NCBI GenBank assembly: GCA_030272155.1
Contig: CP126196.1
Location: 2,418,001 to 2,482,000 of the forward strand
Source of the DNA: Tetradesmus obliquus
Lineage: Eukaryota; Chlorophyta; Chlorophyceae; Sphaeropleales; Scenedesmaceae
Direction of reading: 5' to 3'
DNA: 64,000 nucleotides
Part shown: in pieces, positions 63,920-64,000 of the stretch
How the letters are laid out: the number at the start of each line of letters is the position of its first letter
How positions within the stretch are numbered: the first letter of the stretch is position 1
The notes under the pieces: model-generated
The model's input: the letters and a program-made list of their open reading frames with translations, nothing else
What the model was told of the DNA's origin: nothing
The model's database searches: none
Program-made: the position numbers and the translations under genes

Positions 63920-64000
63920 TCAGAATTGGAGGAAGCACCTGGATGGTGTGCAGCGCACGCTGGAGCAGTACGGCATTGTGTACTGGCATAACAAGTCTCC
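63920..64000 (+). repeat. Echo of the ubiquitin-fold terminal exon (runs off window)
   Basis: Sequence from about 63929 matches GKHLDDAQRTLEQYGI and YWHNK coding (63813-63880) with a few changes, immediately after the stop at 63914. The copy continues past the window end. Confidence 0.9.

Overview
The window looks like nuclear DNA of a green alga (Chlorophyta; a chlorophycean of the Scenedesmus/Sphaeropleales type is my tentative guess). Genes are intron-rich with GT-AG borders. Plastid-type genes are present: VTE6-like phytyl-phosphate kinase, NTT-type ATP/ADP translocase and a plant-type stromal rhodanese. TGTAA, the green-algal poly(A) signal, follows several genes, and (CAG/CTG)n tracts are everywhere. 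No prokaryotic operon, CRISPR array, convincing tRNA/rRNA or recognisable transposon was found. I joined exons by hand from splice sites, phase and family motifs; in almost every model the exon lengths sum to a whole number of codons.

Layout: tail of an unknown gene (13-81 +); CDPK-like kinase without EF-hands (757-3278 +); VTE6 (8791-6005 -); rhodanese (9130-13533 +); mitochondrial carrier (20100-15240 -); plastid ATP/ADP translocase (20988-28354 +); Notchless/Rsa4 (36533-31475 -); CDGSH/NEET Fe-S protein (37627-38574 +); TTL-like ATP-grasp protein, 5' end unresolved (41212-39401 -); armadillo-repeat protein (41970-46666 +); SCAMP (47999-50793 +); secreted glyoxal-oxidase-like copper radical oxidase (51568-57382 +); a small signal-anchored protein (60312-59735 -); ubiquitin-fold protein (60781-63914 +). 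The genes mostly alternate as divergent and convergent pairs. Their functions are ordinary and unrelated (plastid envelope, ribosome assembly, membrane traffic, extracellular oxidation), so I see no gene cluster.

The unusual part is what fills the introns. In at least nine of the genes, exon fragments are repeated in tandem as short decayed copies. The rule is consistent: copies of an exon's acceptor plus 5' part lie upstream of it, copies of its 3' part plus donor lie downstream, and the working exon sits at the junction. In three arrays the copies alternate between two intron types (A-B-A-B), which shows a second round of duplication of dimers. CTG tracts running straight into the acceptor CAG are a second recurrent feature. 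I consider this exon-boundary echo architecture the most promising undescribed phenomenon here.
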